A stretch of DNA of 46,742 bases from an uncultured Bacteroides sp. (GCA_902388495.1 CABMPP010000033.1:1-46742), one strand, 5' to 3'; counted from the stretch's first letter, positions 17,385 to 26,075 are shown. Notes: generated from the sequence alone by a model not told the origin. A program made the numbers and translations.

Positions 17385-19064
17385 ATGAATATGAAAAATA
17401 TTAGGTCTAACATAATTGCAACAGGCATTTTATGCCTGAGTTTAGGAATGACTTCTTGCACTAAGGGCTTCTTGGATGTGGAATCAAAGACCGAATCTAC
17501 GACAGGAAATTTTTATAAGACAGAGCAAGACGCCTATCGTGCCTTGTTGGGTTGCTACGATGGTTATAGACGTGCAACGTGTGGTAGCGCTGTCAATATC
17601 TTAGTTAGCGCTGAAGTAATGGGATATGAATGTTTCGGTGGTTCGGGTGCTTCCGATGGTAACGGCATGCGTGTGACCGACCGTTTTGACCTCTCTGAAA
17701 TGCCTTCTTCCACAGGTTCCAACTGGTCTGGTTATTATGCGGGCATTTACCGTTGCAACGAATTGATCACGCGCGAAAATGGCATTCAGTGGAACGAAAC
17801 GGGCAGCATGCATACTCAGTATATGGCCGAGTGCCGTGCCATTCGTGCTTTCTTATATTTCGATGTGGTGCGTCAGTTCGGCAACATTCCTTTGCTTACC
17901 GAACCTACTGATGAGAATATACCGCAAGCAGACCCCGCTGACGTGTATAAGCTGATTTTCGATGACCTGAAGTTTGCCATCGAAAATATCCCGGCAAACG
18001 CTTATCCCAAAGCTGAATCGGAGACAAACGACGGCAAGATTACCAAGTATGCCTGTGAAGCCATCTTGGCACGCGCTTATTTGTACTACACCGGTTATTA
18101 TGGTCAGGAGCCTGAGGGCGTGAGCAAAGCCGATGCATTGTCCGCCGTAGAAGACATTATTTCTTCGGGAGAATACGCCTTAGTACCTGAGTACCGGCGT
18201 TTGTGGCCTGCAGCCTGTGCCCAGAAAGCAGAAGTAGGCGATGTGACTACCTTATATGGCGATTATGCCGGTGATGGTAACAGCGAGACAGTATTGACCG
18301 TAAAATGTACAGCCAGTGTCAACTGGGCCGGTTCGGACGGTAATCGTTGGCAAGTGAATATTGCCTTGCGTACCTCAACAGGCGTGGCTCCTTATGCACA
18401 AGGTTGGGGGTATGCTACGGTGAATCCAGAATTCGTTGAAGAATATGAGAATGGCGATACCAGGCGTACAGCTTCTGTAATTGATATAAAAGGTGAGGGA
18501 TTGGAAGAAAATCAGCTGGTTCAAACTTGTATTGTCCAATCGCAGGAATACACCGGTTACTACATCAAGAAGTATGCTCCGCTGGCCTTTGCCAATGGTA
18601 CGCATGCCGGTATGGAAAACGGTACGGGTAACTTGATGATTTCAAACCACCAGGATTTCGTTCGAGTTCGCTATGCCGACGTGTTGTTGATGGCAGCCGA
18701 GCTGGGCAGTCCCAAGGCACAACAGTATTTCAACATGGTTCGAGAGCGTGCCTTTAAGGATAAAGACGGTAATATTTCTCCGCTATACACCGAAAAGCAG
18801 GCTACAAAAGAGAACATAATGCGCGAACGTCAGTTTGAATTTGCTTTCGAGGGCATCAACTATTACGATTTGCTGCGCCAAGGCATAGATTATGCAGCTA
18901 CCCAATTGGCCAAGCAAGACGGCGTTGAGGTGCTGACAGCCGGTGGTCCCGCTACCATCTCGTTCAATCCCCAGAACTTTATAAACAAGGCTGGTTTGAT
19001 GATGGTCAACACGAACCAGATTCTGCTGTCTGACGGTGTTTTGAAGCAAAATCCGGGTTGGTGA
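17385..19064 (+). CDS. SusD-family surface glycan-binding lipoprotein
   Basis: Lid and ligand-capture partner of the preceding SusC. It has 559 residues with a lipoprotein signal ending at C25 (GMTSC), then the helical TPR-like SusD fold. Typical features are FLDVESKTESTTGNFYKT after the lipid cysteine, AECRAIRAFLYFDVVRQFG in the first helical part, and ERQFEFAFEGINYYDLLRQG near the C-terminus. It lies 15 bp after susC. There is no separate SusE/F-type surface glycan-binding lipoprotein in the locus, so SusD may be its only dedicated surface binder. Confidence 0.94.
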   Translation: MNMKNIRSNIIATGILCLSLGMTSCTKGFLDVESKTESTTGNFYKTEQDAYRALLGCYDGYRRATCGSAVNILVSAEVMGYECFGGSGASDGNGMRVTDRFDLSEMPSSTGSNWSGYYAGIYRCNELITRENGIQWNETGSMHTQYMAECRAIRAFLYFDVVRQFGNIPLLTEPTDENIPQADPADVYKLIFDDLKFAIENIPANAYPKAESETNDGKITKYACEAILARAYLYYTGYYGQEPEGVSKADALSAVEDIISSGEYALVPEYRRLWPAACAQKAEVGDVTTLYGDYAGDGNSETVLTVKCTASVNWAGSDGNRWQVNIALRTSTGVAPYAQGWGYATVNPEFVEEYENGDTRRTASVIDIKGEGLEENQLVQTCIVQSQEYTGYYIKKYAPLAFANGTHAGMENGTGNLMISNHQDFVRVRYADVLLMAAELGSPKAQQYFNMVRERAFKDKDGNISPLYTEKQATKENIMRERQFEFAFEGINYYDLLRQGIDYAATQLAKQDGVEVLTAGGPATISFNPQNFINKAGLMMVNTNQILLSDGVLKQNPGW

Positions 19065-19121
19065 TAAGAAACATGTGCTTATCAAAAAGATCCGTTTTCC
19101 ACACATTCTTTTTGAATTAGA

Positions 19122-19162
19122 GAACTAAATTTACTGCATATAAGATTTGCGAACTAAATTTA
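19122..19162. repeat. Direct repeat before the GH3 gene
   Basis: GAACTAAATTTA occurs at 19122-19133 and 19151-19162, 29 bp apart, in the 105-bp gap between susD and the GH3 gene. The second copy ends 8 bp before the start codon. No clear promoter; role unknown. Confidence 0.4.
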
Positions 19163-19169
19163 TATAACC

Positions 19170-21356
19170 ATGAGAATAAAATCTTTATTTGTTGTGTCGT
19201 GCCTCATGATGGCTTGCTTGTCGGTCGGGGCGCAGAAAACTTACAAGTTTCAGAACACGAAGCTATCGGATGAAAAGCGCATCGACGCCTTACTGGAAGA
19301 GCTTATGTTGGAGGAGAAAATTACTTTACTCGGCAGTGACCTGGCTGTGCCCCGTTTGGGCATATTACCTTGTCGTCACCATGAGGGCCTACACGGATTG
19401 GCTTTGGGTGGCCCTGCTGCCTGGGGAGGGCGTGAGAAGGGGGAGAATGGGAAAATAATCCCTACCAATAGGCCTACGACTATTTTCCCACAATCGTATG
19501 GACTGGGTGCCACCTGGGATGTAGACTTAGTGAAGAAGGTGGGCGAGCAGGCTTCCCTTGAAGCGCGCTACTACATGCAACGCCCTGAAGATAAGCGTAC
19601 AGCCTTGGTGATGCGTGCTCCGAATGCCGACTTGGCACGCGACCCGCGCTGGGGACGCACGGAAGAAAGTTACGGTGAAGATGCCTTCCTGACTGCCAGG
19701 CTGACAGTAGCCAACATCAAAGGCCTACAAGGTGATGACCCACGCTATTGGCGCACTGCTGCCCTGATGAAACACTTCCTGGCCAACAGTAATGAAGACC
19801 GCAGAGACAGCACATCGAGCAACTTCGATATGCGCCTATTCTACGAATATTATGCTTATCCTTTCTACAAAGGCATCACTGAAGGTGGAAGCCATGCTTT
19901 CATGGCTGCCTATAACGGATGGAACGGTCCGGCCATGTGCGTGCATCCTTGTTTGAAGGAGATTACCCGCGACAAATGGGGCAACAACGGCATTATCTGC
20001 ACAGATGGCGGCGCATTGAAACTGCTGGTCAATGCCCACCATGCTTATCCCAGTATGGCCGAAGGGGCGGCTGCAGTGGTAAAGGCTACTACAGGACAAT
20101 TCTTGGATGTTTATAAACCTTATATCGAGGAAGCTTTGGAAAAGAACCTGCTGACCGAGGAAGACATTGACAAGGCTATTCGTGGCAACCTATACGTAGC
20201 CCTGAGGCTGGGCTTACTGGACGGAAAGGATTCTGCTGATCCTTATAAGAACATCGGTACCGTCCCCAACGAAGTGCCTCCTTACGAACGTGAGGAAGCC
20301 AAGCAATTGGCACGCGAAGTGACGGCCAAGTCGGTGGTGCTGCTGAAAAACAGTAAGAATCTGCTGCCCCTTGATGCCTCCAAGCTGAAGAAGATAGCCG
20401 TGATAGGCCCTTATGCCGATAAGATTGTGCAAGACTGGTATAGCGGCACACCAGCATATGAGGTTACTATCTTGGAAGGTATTCGCAACGCCGTGAAAGG
20501 TGGACAGACAGAAGTGATTTATGCTGCCAACAATGCGATAGATGAAGCCGTGAATGCGGCCCAAGAGGCTGATGTAGCTGTGGTATGCGTGGGTAACCAC
20601 CCGTATGGCACACGTCCGGACTGGTTCTTCTGCCCCGTACCGAGTGACGGACGAGAGGCTGTGGATAGGAAATCGCTGATGTTGCCTGATGAAGACTTGC
20701 TGAAGCAGGTGTATAAGGCCAATCCCAATACCATCCTGGTACTAGTTAGCAGTTTCCCATACACCATCAACTGGAGCCAGGAAAATCTGCCTGCTATCTT
20801 GCACATTACGCATTGCAGCCAGGAACAAGGTAACGGTTTGGCCGACGTCTTGTTTGGTAAGGTCAATCCCTCCGGACATACCACCCAGACGTGGGTAAAG
20901 GACATTACCGACCTGTCCGACATGATGGATTATGACATCCGCCACGGACGTACTTACATGTACTACAAGGGCGATGTGCTTTATCCCTTCGGCTATGGCT
21001 TGAGCTATACGACATTCGACTACCAGCAAATCAAGTCTGTCAAGCAGAGCAAGGATAAGGTTACCGTGACTGTATTGGTGAAGAATTCGGGCAACTGCGA
21101 CGGTGAGGAAGTGGTGCAATTGTATGCCAGTTATCCGGAATCGAAGGTAGAACGCCCGATGAAACAGTTGAGAGCATTCAATAAGGTGCCTATCGCAGCC
21201 GGTGATACAAAGGAAGTGGTGCTTGATATTCCCAAAGAGGATTTCGCTTATTGGGATGAAGCTCAAGATAAGTTCGTAGTAGAGCCCGGTAAGGTGAAAT
21301 TGCTTATCGGTACCTCTTCAGCAGATATCCGCCTGGAAGGTGAAGTTACTTTATAG
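19170..21356 (+). CDS. GH3 glycoside hydrolase (beta-glucosidase/xylosidase type)
   Basis: Retaining exo-glycosidase, 728 residues, with a signal peptide (cleavage near SVGAQK) and so probably periplasmic. It shows the GH3 N-terminal barrel, the alpha/beta sandwich and a C-terminal fibronectin-III-like domain (from about 645). Sugar-binding residues are seen in PRWGRTEESYGED and KH at 201-202. The expected nucleophile is D279 in GIICTDGG, a departure from the usual VVSDW context. YPFGYGLSYTTFDY near the C-terminal domain is typical. It would release glucose, xylose or another terminal beta-sugar from imported substrate. It is third after susC in the rightward operon. The subfamily and sugar cannot be assigned by eye. 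Confidence 0.9.
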   Translation: MRIKSLFVVSCLMMACLSVGAQKTYKFQNTKLSDEKRIDALLEELMLEEKITLLGSDLAVPRLGILPCRHHEGLHGLALGGPAAWGGREKGENGKIIPTNRPTTIFPQSYGLGATWDVDLVKKVGEQASLEARYYMQRPEDKRTALVMRAPNADLARDPRWGRTEESYGEDAFLTARLTVANIKGLQGDDPRYWRTAALMKHFLANSNEDRRDSTSSNFDMRLFYEYYAYPFYKGITEGGSHAFMAAYNGWNGPAMCVHPCLKEITRDKWGNNGIICTDGGALKLLVNAHHAYPSMAEGAAAVVKATTGQFLDVYKPYIEEALEKNLLTEEDIDKAIRGNLYVALRLGLLDGKDSADPYKNIGTVPNEVPPYEREEAKQLAREVTAKSVVLLKNSKNLLPLDASKLKKIAVIGPYADKIVQDWYSGTPAYEVTILEGIRNAVKGGQTEVIYAANNAIDEAVNAAQEADVAVVCVGNHPYGTRPDWFFCPVPSDGREAVDRKSLMLPDEDLLKQVYKANPNTILVLVSSFPYTINWSQENLPAILHITHCSQEQGNGLADVLFGKVNPSGHTTQTWVKDITDLSDMMDYDIRHGRTYMYYKGDVLYPFGYGLSYTTFDYQQIKSVKQSKDKVTVTVLVKNSGNCDGEEVVQLYASYPESKVERPMKQLRAFNKVPIAAGDTKEVVLDIPKEDFAYWDEAQDKFVVEPGKVKLLIGTSSADIRLEGEVTL

Positions 21357-21399
21357 GACAATTATTAGGGTTGAGTAAAAAGATTGTGATGGACGATGC

Positions 21400-21451
21400 A
21401 GAATCCGCACGCGGTCTATCCTTTGCATAGCCGTGTGTGGATTCTTTTTTT
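21400..21451 (+). terminator. Terminator between the GH3 gene and the second esterase
   Basis: Long hairpin: 15-nt arms at 21400-21414 (AGAATCCGCACGCGG) and 21431-21445 (CCGTGTGTGGATTCT), pairing with two G-T wobbles, then T7. It implies that the second esterase is separately transcribed or only read through. Confidence 0.85.
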
Positions 21452-21490
21452 ATAATGTTCATCTTTGTAATAGAAAAAAGTTCACTGCGT

Positions 21491-23161
21491 ATGAAAACAG
21501 TTAAATCGAAAATCATGAAAGGCATCTCCCTGCTTTGCGCGGGTGTTTTCGTGTATGCCTTCTCCGCTTGCTCTGCCGGAGAGACAGGGCAACAACCGGG
21601 TAGCGTTTCGCAAGACGGGCAACAGTTATATATAGGAGACTCCATTGCCGTAGCACAAACTCAGTATGGCAAAGTGCGCGGCTATATATTAAGAGGTATA
21701 TACACCTTCTGTGGCATACCATATGGAGCAAGTACAGTAGGCGAAAATCGCTTCATGCCGCCCCGTGAACCCGAGCCTTGGGAGGGCATCCGTCCGGCGG
21801 TCTTTTGGGGCGATACAGCCCCGCAGGTTACGACAGGCAAGTACCGCAACACATACAGTACATTCACCGACCATTGGAATTACTATGACGTCAGCGAAGA
21901 CTGTCTGATGCTGAATGTCTGGACGCCCGCCTTGACCGACCGTAAGAAACGTCCTGTGCTGGTATGGCTGCATGGAGGCGGCTTTACAAACGGCAGTGGC
22001 ATTGAGCAGGACAGTTACCGGGGCGAGAACCTCAGCCGCTACGGAGACATTGTATTCGTCTCATTAAACCATCGGCTGGGTCCTATCGGCTTCAGCGACT
22101 TTTCGAGGGTGAATGAGAAGCAGTTTGCCGAGTCGGGTAATGCCGGTATCCTCGATCTTGTAGCCGGCCTGAAGTGGGTACACAACAACATCGCACAATT
22201 CGGAGGCGATCCGGGCAACATCACCATCATGGGCCAGTCAGGTGGCGGAGCCAAAGTCTGCACGCTGGTAGCCATGGCCGAGACGAAGGGTCTATTGCAT
22301 AAAGCTATTGCCCTGAGCGGAAACATCACGGGAGCAATAGATAACAATTACAGTGCCGAACTGGGCAAATACATCCTGAAAGAGGCCGGTTTACAGCCTT
22401 CACAGATAAATAAATTGCAAGAAATGCCTTGGCTCGACTACATCGCCCTCGCCAACCGAGCAGCTGCTAAGTATGACAAGCAGCAGGGTGGCAACGGCAT
22501 GATGCGTGGTTCTTTCGGCCCTGTGGGTGATGGCTTCCACATCCCGATGGATACATTTTATACCGATCCGGAAGCTCCTTCGGCCCATGTTCCCATGTTA
22601 TTCAGCACCACTACATGCGAGTTCTCCATGAGCCGCGACAATGCCGCCCTTGAAAAGATGGACAGGGTGCAGTTGGTGGAAATAGTGGATAAAATGAAGG
22701 GCAAGAACGGCGAAAAAATTGTGACGGCTTATGAAAAAGCGTTTCCCGACAAGAAACCCATTGAATTGCTCGGCTTGATAATGAGTTCCCGAGAGAAAGT
22801 GATTAAAGCCATCAATGCCAAGGCACAGCAAAACGCGCCAGTTTACCTGGCATGGTTCGGCTGGGAGCCGCCCTTATTCGACGGGCGCATGCGTGCCTTT
22901 CATTGCCTGGATATCAGCTTCTGGTTGAAGAATACCGACATCATGCTTACCCATACGGGTGGAGGCAAACGTCCGCGCGACCTTTCCACGAAGATGGCCG
23001 ATGCCTTGCTGAGTTTCATGCGTACGGGCAACCCCAATTGTGCAAGCCTACCCGAATGGCCGCAATACATGCCGGACAAGGGTGCCACAATGATGCTGAG
23101 CGATCGCTGCGAAGTAGTTTATGACCCCGACCGCGAAGCGCGCAAGACGTTGACAGAGTAA
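21491..23161 (+). CDS. Type B carboxylesterase lipoprotein (second copy)
   Basis: Close paralogue of the esterase at 12485, 556 residues from the ATG at 21491 (MKTVKSKIMK). An earlier ATG at 21437 lies in the terminator outflow and adds a poor N-terminus. A lipoprotein signal ends in FSAC (C27). The same active-site set is present: S250 in GQSGGG, E377 in TTCEFSMS, H471 in AFHCLD. The two copies agree over almost their whole mature length but differ at many synonymous sites, so the duplication is not recent. It is the last gene before the right repeat of the island. Two esterases in one small locus suggest a substrate with more than one ester type. Confidence 0.87.
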   Translation: MKTVKSKIMKGISLLCAGVFVYAFSACSAGETGQQPGSVSQDGQQLYIGDSIAVAQTQYGKVRGYILRGIYTFCGIPYGASTVGENRFMPPREPEPWEGIRPAVFWGDTAPQVTTGKYRNTYSTFTDHWNYYDVSEDCLMLNVWTPALTDRKKRPVLVWLHGGGFTNGSGIEQDSYRGENLSRYGDIVFVSLNHRLGPIGFSDFSRVNEKQFAESGNAGILDLVAGLKWVHNNIAQFGGDPGNITIMGQSGGGAKVCTLVAMAETKGLLHKAIALSGNITGAIDNNYSAELGKYILKEAGLQPSQINKLQEMPWLDYIALANRAAAKYDKQQGGNGMMRGSFGPVGDGFHIPMDTFYTDPEAPSAHVPMLFSTTTCEFSMSRDNAALEKMDRVQLVEIVDKMKGKNGEKIVTAYEKAFPDKKPIELLGLIMSSREKVIKAINAKAQQNAPVYLAWFGWEPPLFDGRMRAFHCLDISFWLKNTDIMLTHTGGGKRPRDLSTKMADALLSFMRTGNPNCASLPEWPQYMPDKGATMMLSDRCEVVYDPDREARKTLTE

Positions 23162-23231
23162 GCCAAGCACTTATAAGTGTACAAAAAGCTAAGTAAGGTA
23201 ATATATTAAGTACGTGAAGAATAGAAATAAA

Positions 23232-23268
23232 GTTCATCTTCCGTACGCACCGCAAAAGCAACAAGCAA
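23232..23268. repeat. Right attachment-like repeat (copy of the tRNA-Asp 3' end)
   Basis: Gap-free match to 7549-7585, 30 of 37, with the 13-mer CCGTACGCACCGC exact at 23241-23253. The orientation equals that of the tRNA. It overlaps the 3' end of the oxidoreductase gene. It is the expected remnant of the original tRNA 3' end displaced by insertion of the 7.6-23.2 kb block. Confidence 0.65.
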
Positions 23269-24394
23269 CAGTCCTCCGCTCCGAAATCGAAACTTTCGAC
23301 CACGGAGTGACGGAAGTCCACAGTGCAAGGTCACGGACGGTTGCCGGATAAGGGACTTCCCCCTTCAGATCCGCTTCCAGAGCCTTGAGCATGATATAAT
23401 CCATGCCTTGATGATGAGTATCTTGCTCTAAAGCTTCCCTTCCCCACTGCTGCCAGTAAGAATGCTCGTAACGTTCTACATAAGCATAATCGGCTTCCCA
23501 TGCTTCGTCAGGACTGATGCCTTCAAAATAGATTAAACGCCGGTCTCCTTGCCAAATCCCCTTTGTTCCCTGAATTTCGAAATCCAGGCTACGGGGACGC
23601 GGCAAGGTAGTATCATGAACTAAGGATATCAAAATTCCATTTTCTGTTTCCATTTGAGTAGAGATGATGTCTCCCATGGTAATTTTTATGTCCGTATTTC
23701 CACCCAAATCTTTAATCCGTTGTAACATTCCCGCAGGTTTCGAGGCAAATGATGTCAAATATTTTATCCTGTCTTTTCGGTTGATACCCGCTATCAGGCA
23801 AAGGGGAGCAAAACCGTGCGTAGGATAAAGGTCTCCATTCTCGTTCTGATAAAACTTGCTTCGCCATACACTCTCTGTCTTTTTCCGATTTCCGATATTC
23901 CCGGCATCATCCAGCAGAAGATGACGAAGATCGTGCCGATATCCACCACGCATATATACGATTTCTCCCAGCATACCCGCATCTACCATATTATGAACCG
24001 CCAGAACTTCCCGACGGAAAAGGGTATTCTCCAAAGGATAAACACGACAATTCGTTCGCTCTGCCAAATTGATTAAAGGTTGATATTCATCTAAATAAAG
24101 CCCTCCTTTTATCTCCAAAGCAACATGACACTTCCATTCCACACACTGCATGGCATGCCGGACATGATATTGCCAAGGAGAAGCAACAAACACCAGTTCA
24201 GGTTTATGCCGGTCGAGCATATTCAGATAATCTTCTTCCCCACTATTATAGCAAACAATTCCAGGCATATCAGCCGGCTCAATGCCGGGGTCTGCCACTG
24301 CCACTATTTCAAAAAAAGAAAAATTCTGTAGCAATCGCAACAGCTGTTTTCCTCTATACCCTGCACCAATAAAAGCAGTCTTTATCTTCTTCAT
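23234..24394 (-). CDS. Gfo/Idh/MocA-family oxidoreductase
   Basis: NAD(P)-dependent sugar or cyclitol oxidoreductase family. The start at 24394 (MKKIKTAFIGAGYRGKQ) gives 386 residues; upstream in-frame sequence is a hairpin region and not coding. The Rossmann fold has GAGYRG near 10-15 and the acidic residue in VAVADPG. The second motif is EIKGGLYLDEY where many members have EKP, so the usual active-site lysine is shifted or kept as K in IKG. The C-terminal domain is the alpha/beta sheet type. The last dozen residues (from about RTVACCFCGAYGR) are encoded by the tRNA-like repeat, so the natural C-terminus may have been replaced. Substrate unknown. It converges with the second esterase. Confidence 0.85.
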   Translation of the reverse strand: MKKIKTAFIGAGYRGKQLLRLLQNFSFFEIVAVADPGIEPADMPGIVCYNSGEEDYLNMLDRHKPELVFVASPWQYHVRHAMQCVEWKCHVALEIKGGLYLDEYQPLINLAERTNCRVYPLENTLFRREVLAVHNMVDAGMLGEIVYMRGGYRHDLRHLLLDDAGNIGNRKKTESVWRSKFYQNENGDLYPTHGFAPLCLIAGINRKDRIKYLTSFASKPAGMLQRIKDLGGNTDIKITMGDIISTQMETENGILISLVHDTTLPRPRSLDFEIQGTKGIWQGDRRLIYFEGISPDEAWEADYAYVERYEHSYWQQWGREALEQDTHHQGMDYIMLKALEADLKGEVPYPATVRDLALWTSVTPWSKVSISERRTVACCFCGAYGR

Positions 24395-24424
24395 ATTTTC
24401 AATAACAACCAACGCACTTGCAAA

Positions 24425-24445
24425 TATGTGCTTCTGAAGCACATA
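24425..24445. promoter_or_regulatory. Perfect 21-bp palindrome before the oxidoreductase gene
   Basis: TATGTGCTTC, a central T, then GAAGCACATA: 10-bp arms with perfect symmetry, 31 bp upstream of the start codon. On the minus strand it overlaps CATATTTG (complement of 24421-24428), a 7-of-8 -7 element. This is the layout of a repressor operator. As RNA it would fold only with a larger loop. Confidence 0.5.
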
Positions 24446-24469
24446 AAGATTATATATTTGTATATTGAG

Positions 24470-24507
24470 ATTCGCGCCTTGCGAACGCTTGTTCGCAAGG
24501 CGCGAAT
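24470..24507. repeat. Perfect 17-bp hairpin
   Basis: Arms 24470-24486 and 24491-24507 are perfect complements (ATTCGCGCCTTGCGAAC and its reverse) with loop GCTT. A further GTTCGCAAG follows at 24532, and a 7-bp inverted repeat ATATTCA/TGAATAT lies between. No T-run follows on either strand, so it is not a classical terminator. The 290-bp gap 24395-24685 holds this and the palindrome, and no gene. Confidence 0.7.
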
Positions 24508-24685
24508 ACATATTCAAGCACTGTGAATATCCGTTCGCAAGCTTTGAACAGAGAATTATTACTAAAGAAAAGAACTTTTCTTCCTATCTTCTGTACTTTT
24601 TCTCTTAATGCCGGAGAACTTTTCTCTTTATATCCGTAGAATGGGTATTGCATGTAAGTCATCCACCCCACCCTATAAGGAGACA

Positions 24686-25204
24686 CTATTCCTTCTTCGA
24701 AGGAGTCACATAATCTTCCTTTATAAACTCATCATATACTCTTTTGGGATGATCGAACGGAGCTATCCCGCTGCGATCCTCATTGAAGTTCTCACGGCGG
24801 AATTTCTTCAACTTCACATTGTCTTCGGCATACTCTCTCAGTTTCCTTTTTTCATGTCCGTACAAAGAGCTGTCCAAAACCTCGGAGTTGAGCAAACCTT
24901 CTTTGGGAGTAATGGTAGGCAGCAGTTTCTGTTCCAGCAATCCACGATAGGCCCCATTGTATTCGCACCAAATGTTATCTCCCATTACAAACAGACGATA
25001 GGTGTAGTTGGACCATGCGGTCTTGATAGTAATTTCACGGGCATAAATTTCGACAGACGCCTCCGAATCAAAATTCTGGTCACGAATGGCAACCAGTTTT
25101 CGACCTGAGATGTCTTCTTTCACAACAGCAATCCATTTCTCGCTATTCAGAATCTCATCAACAATTTCTGATAGGTTTTCCTTGATTTCAAATTGTATTC
25201 TCAT
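24686..25204 (-). CDS. Hypothetical protein
   Basis: A 172-residue protein without signal peptide or membrane segment, so probably cytoplasmic. The N-terminal two thirds look beta-rich (VEIYAREITIKTAWSNYTYRLF); the last third is highly charged and helical (HEKRKLREYAEDNVKLKKFRR), ending in EDYVTPSKKE. I do not recognise a family. It is leftward, between the oxidoreductase and the DUF4251 gene, with no close partner. The gap upstream (25205-25499, 295 bp) shows no convincing promoter or other feature. Confidence 0.75.
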   Translation of the reverse strand: MRIQFEIKENLSEIVDEILNSEKWIAVVKEDISGRKLVAIRDQNFDSEASVEIYAREITIKTAWSNYTYRLFVMGDNIWCEYNGAYRGLLEQKLLPTITPKEGLLNSEVLDSSLYGHEKRKLREYAEDNVKLKKFRRENFNEDRSGIAPFDHPKRVYDEFIKEDYVTPSKKE

Positions 25205-25499
25205 ATTATTTGCCTGCGGGTCAGGACTTTTTTACTATCCCCAATTAGATTTTGGTTTCTAAATTAATAAAAGCTGAATAAAAAAACAACTCAAAGAGCA
25301 TTTTTCCGAGTATTTTCATGCAAATTAGCGCAATTATATGTTAGAAATGCATAAGATGTTAATATTCATAGACAAAGAAAAACCTTCACCCTGGATTAAG
25401 AAGTGTTAAGTCTGACATTTATTATGAATATCACTGCATCCTTTTCACTTTTCAATTGTTAATCTACCAAAGAATATTAACCAATAAAGAAGAACAATT

Positions 25500-26075
25500 A
25501 TGAAACGAGTCATTACATTGATCGCATTGGTATTGGTAAGTGCATCGACCTTGATGTATGCACAAAGCAAGAGTGAGACACGCCGTGCAGAGCGCAAGGC
25601 ACAGCGTGAAGCCGAGAAGGCACGTGAAAAAGCAGAAAACGAACGGGCATACGCCATAGCAGTTCAGGCATTGCAAAAAGGAGAGTTTGTATTGGAAGCC
25701 GACCAATTGGTCTTTAAAAGAGGACGGAGCGCATACGTATCGCCCACTACAAACTTTGTAATGATGAACGGCAACCAAGCATCCGTTCAAATCGCGTCCA
25801 ACAGTGCCATTGCAGGTCCCAACGGAATTGGTGGAATTACCGTGGACGGTACTACAAGAGAATTGAAGATAACTACCGACAAGAGGGGAAACTTGAACTG
25901 CAATTTCAGTGTACAAGGTGTAGGTATATCGGCACAAGTATTCATCACACTTACAAATGGTGGCAACAATGCAACGGCCAGAATCAGCCCCAACTACAAT
26001 TCGAATACTTTAACACTAAACGGTCGTTTGGTTCCACTATCCGAATCGAATGTATATAAAGGACGTGCTTTTTAA
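25500..26075 (+). CDS. DUF4251 domain-containing secreted protein
   Basis: 191 residues with a signal peptide (cleavage near LMYAQS), so periplasmic or outer-membrane associated. After it comes a strongly charged helical stretch rich in R, E, K and A (about 24-50), then a beta-rich domain (about 60-191) with FVLEADQLVFKRGR and a Gly/Asn-rich middle. The arrangement matches the Bacteroidales DUF4251 family, whose function is not known. It lies 65 bp before the ferritin-like gene on the same strand. Confidence 0.8.
   Translation: MKRVITLIALVLVSASTLMYAQSKSETRRAERKAQREAEKAREKAENERAYAIAVQALQKGEFVLEADQLVFKRGRSAYVSPTTNFVMMNGNQASVQIASNSAIAGPNGIGGITVDGTTRELKITTDKRGNLNCNFSVQGVGISAQVFITLTNGGNNATARISPNYNSNTLTLNGRLVPLSESNVYKGRAF

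Noticed and set aside
24470..24507. Reading the 17-bp hairpin as a terminator
   Set aside because: Neither strand has a T-run after the stem.
24395..24517. N-terminal extension of the oxidoreductase frame
   Set aside because: The extra 41 codons cross a palindrome and a 17-bp hairpin and look non-coding; the Rossmann fold starts properly at 24394.
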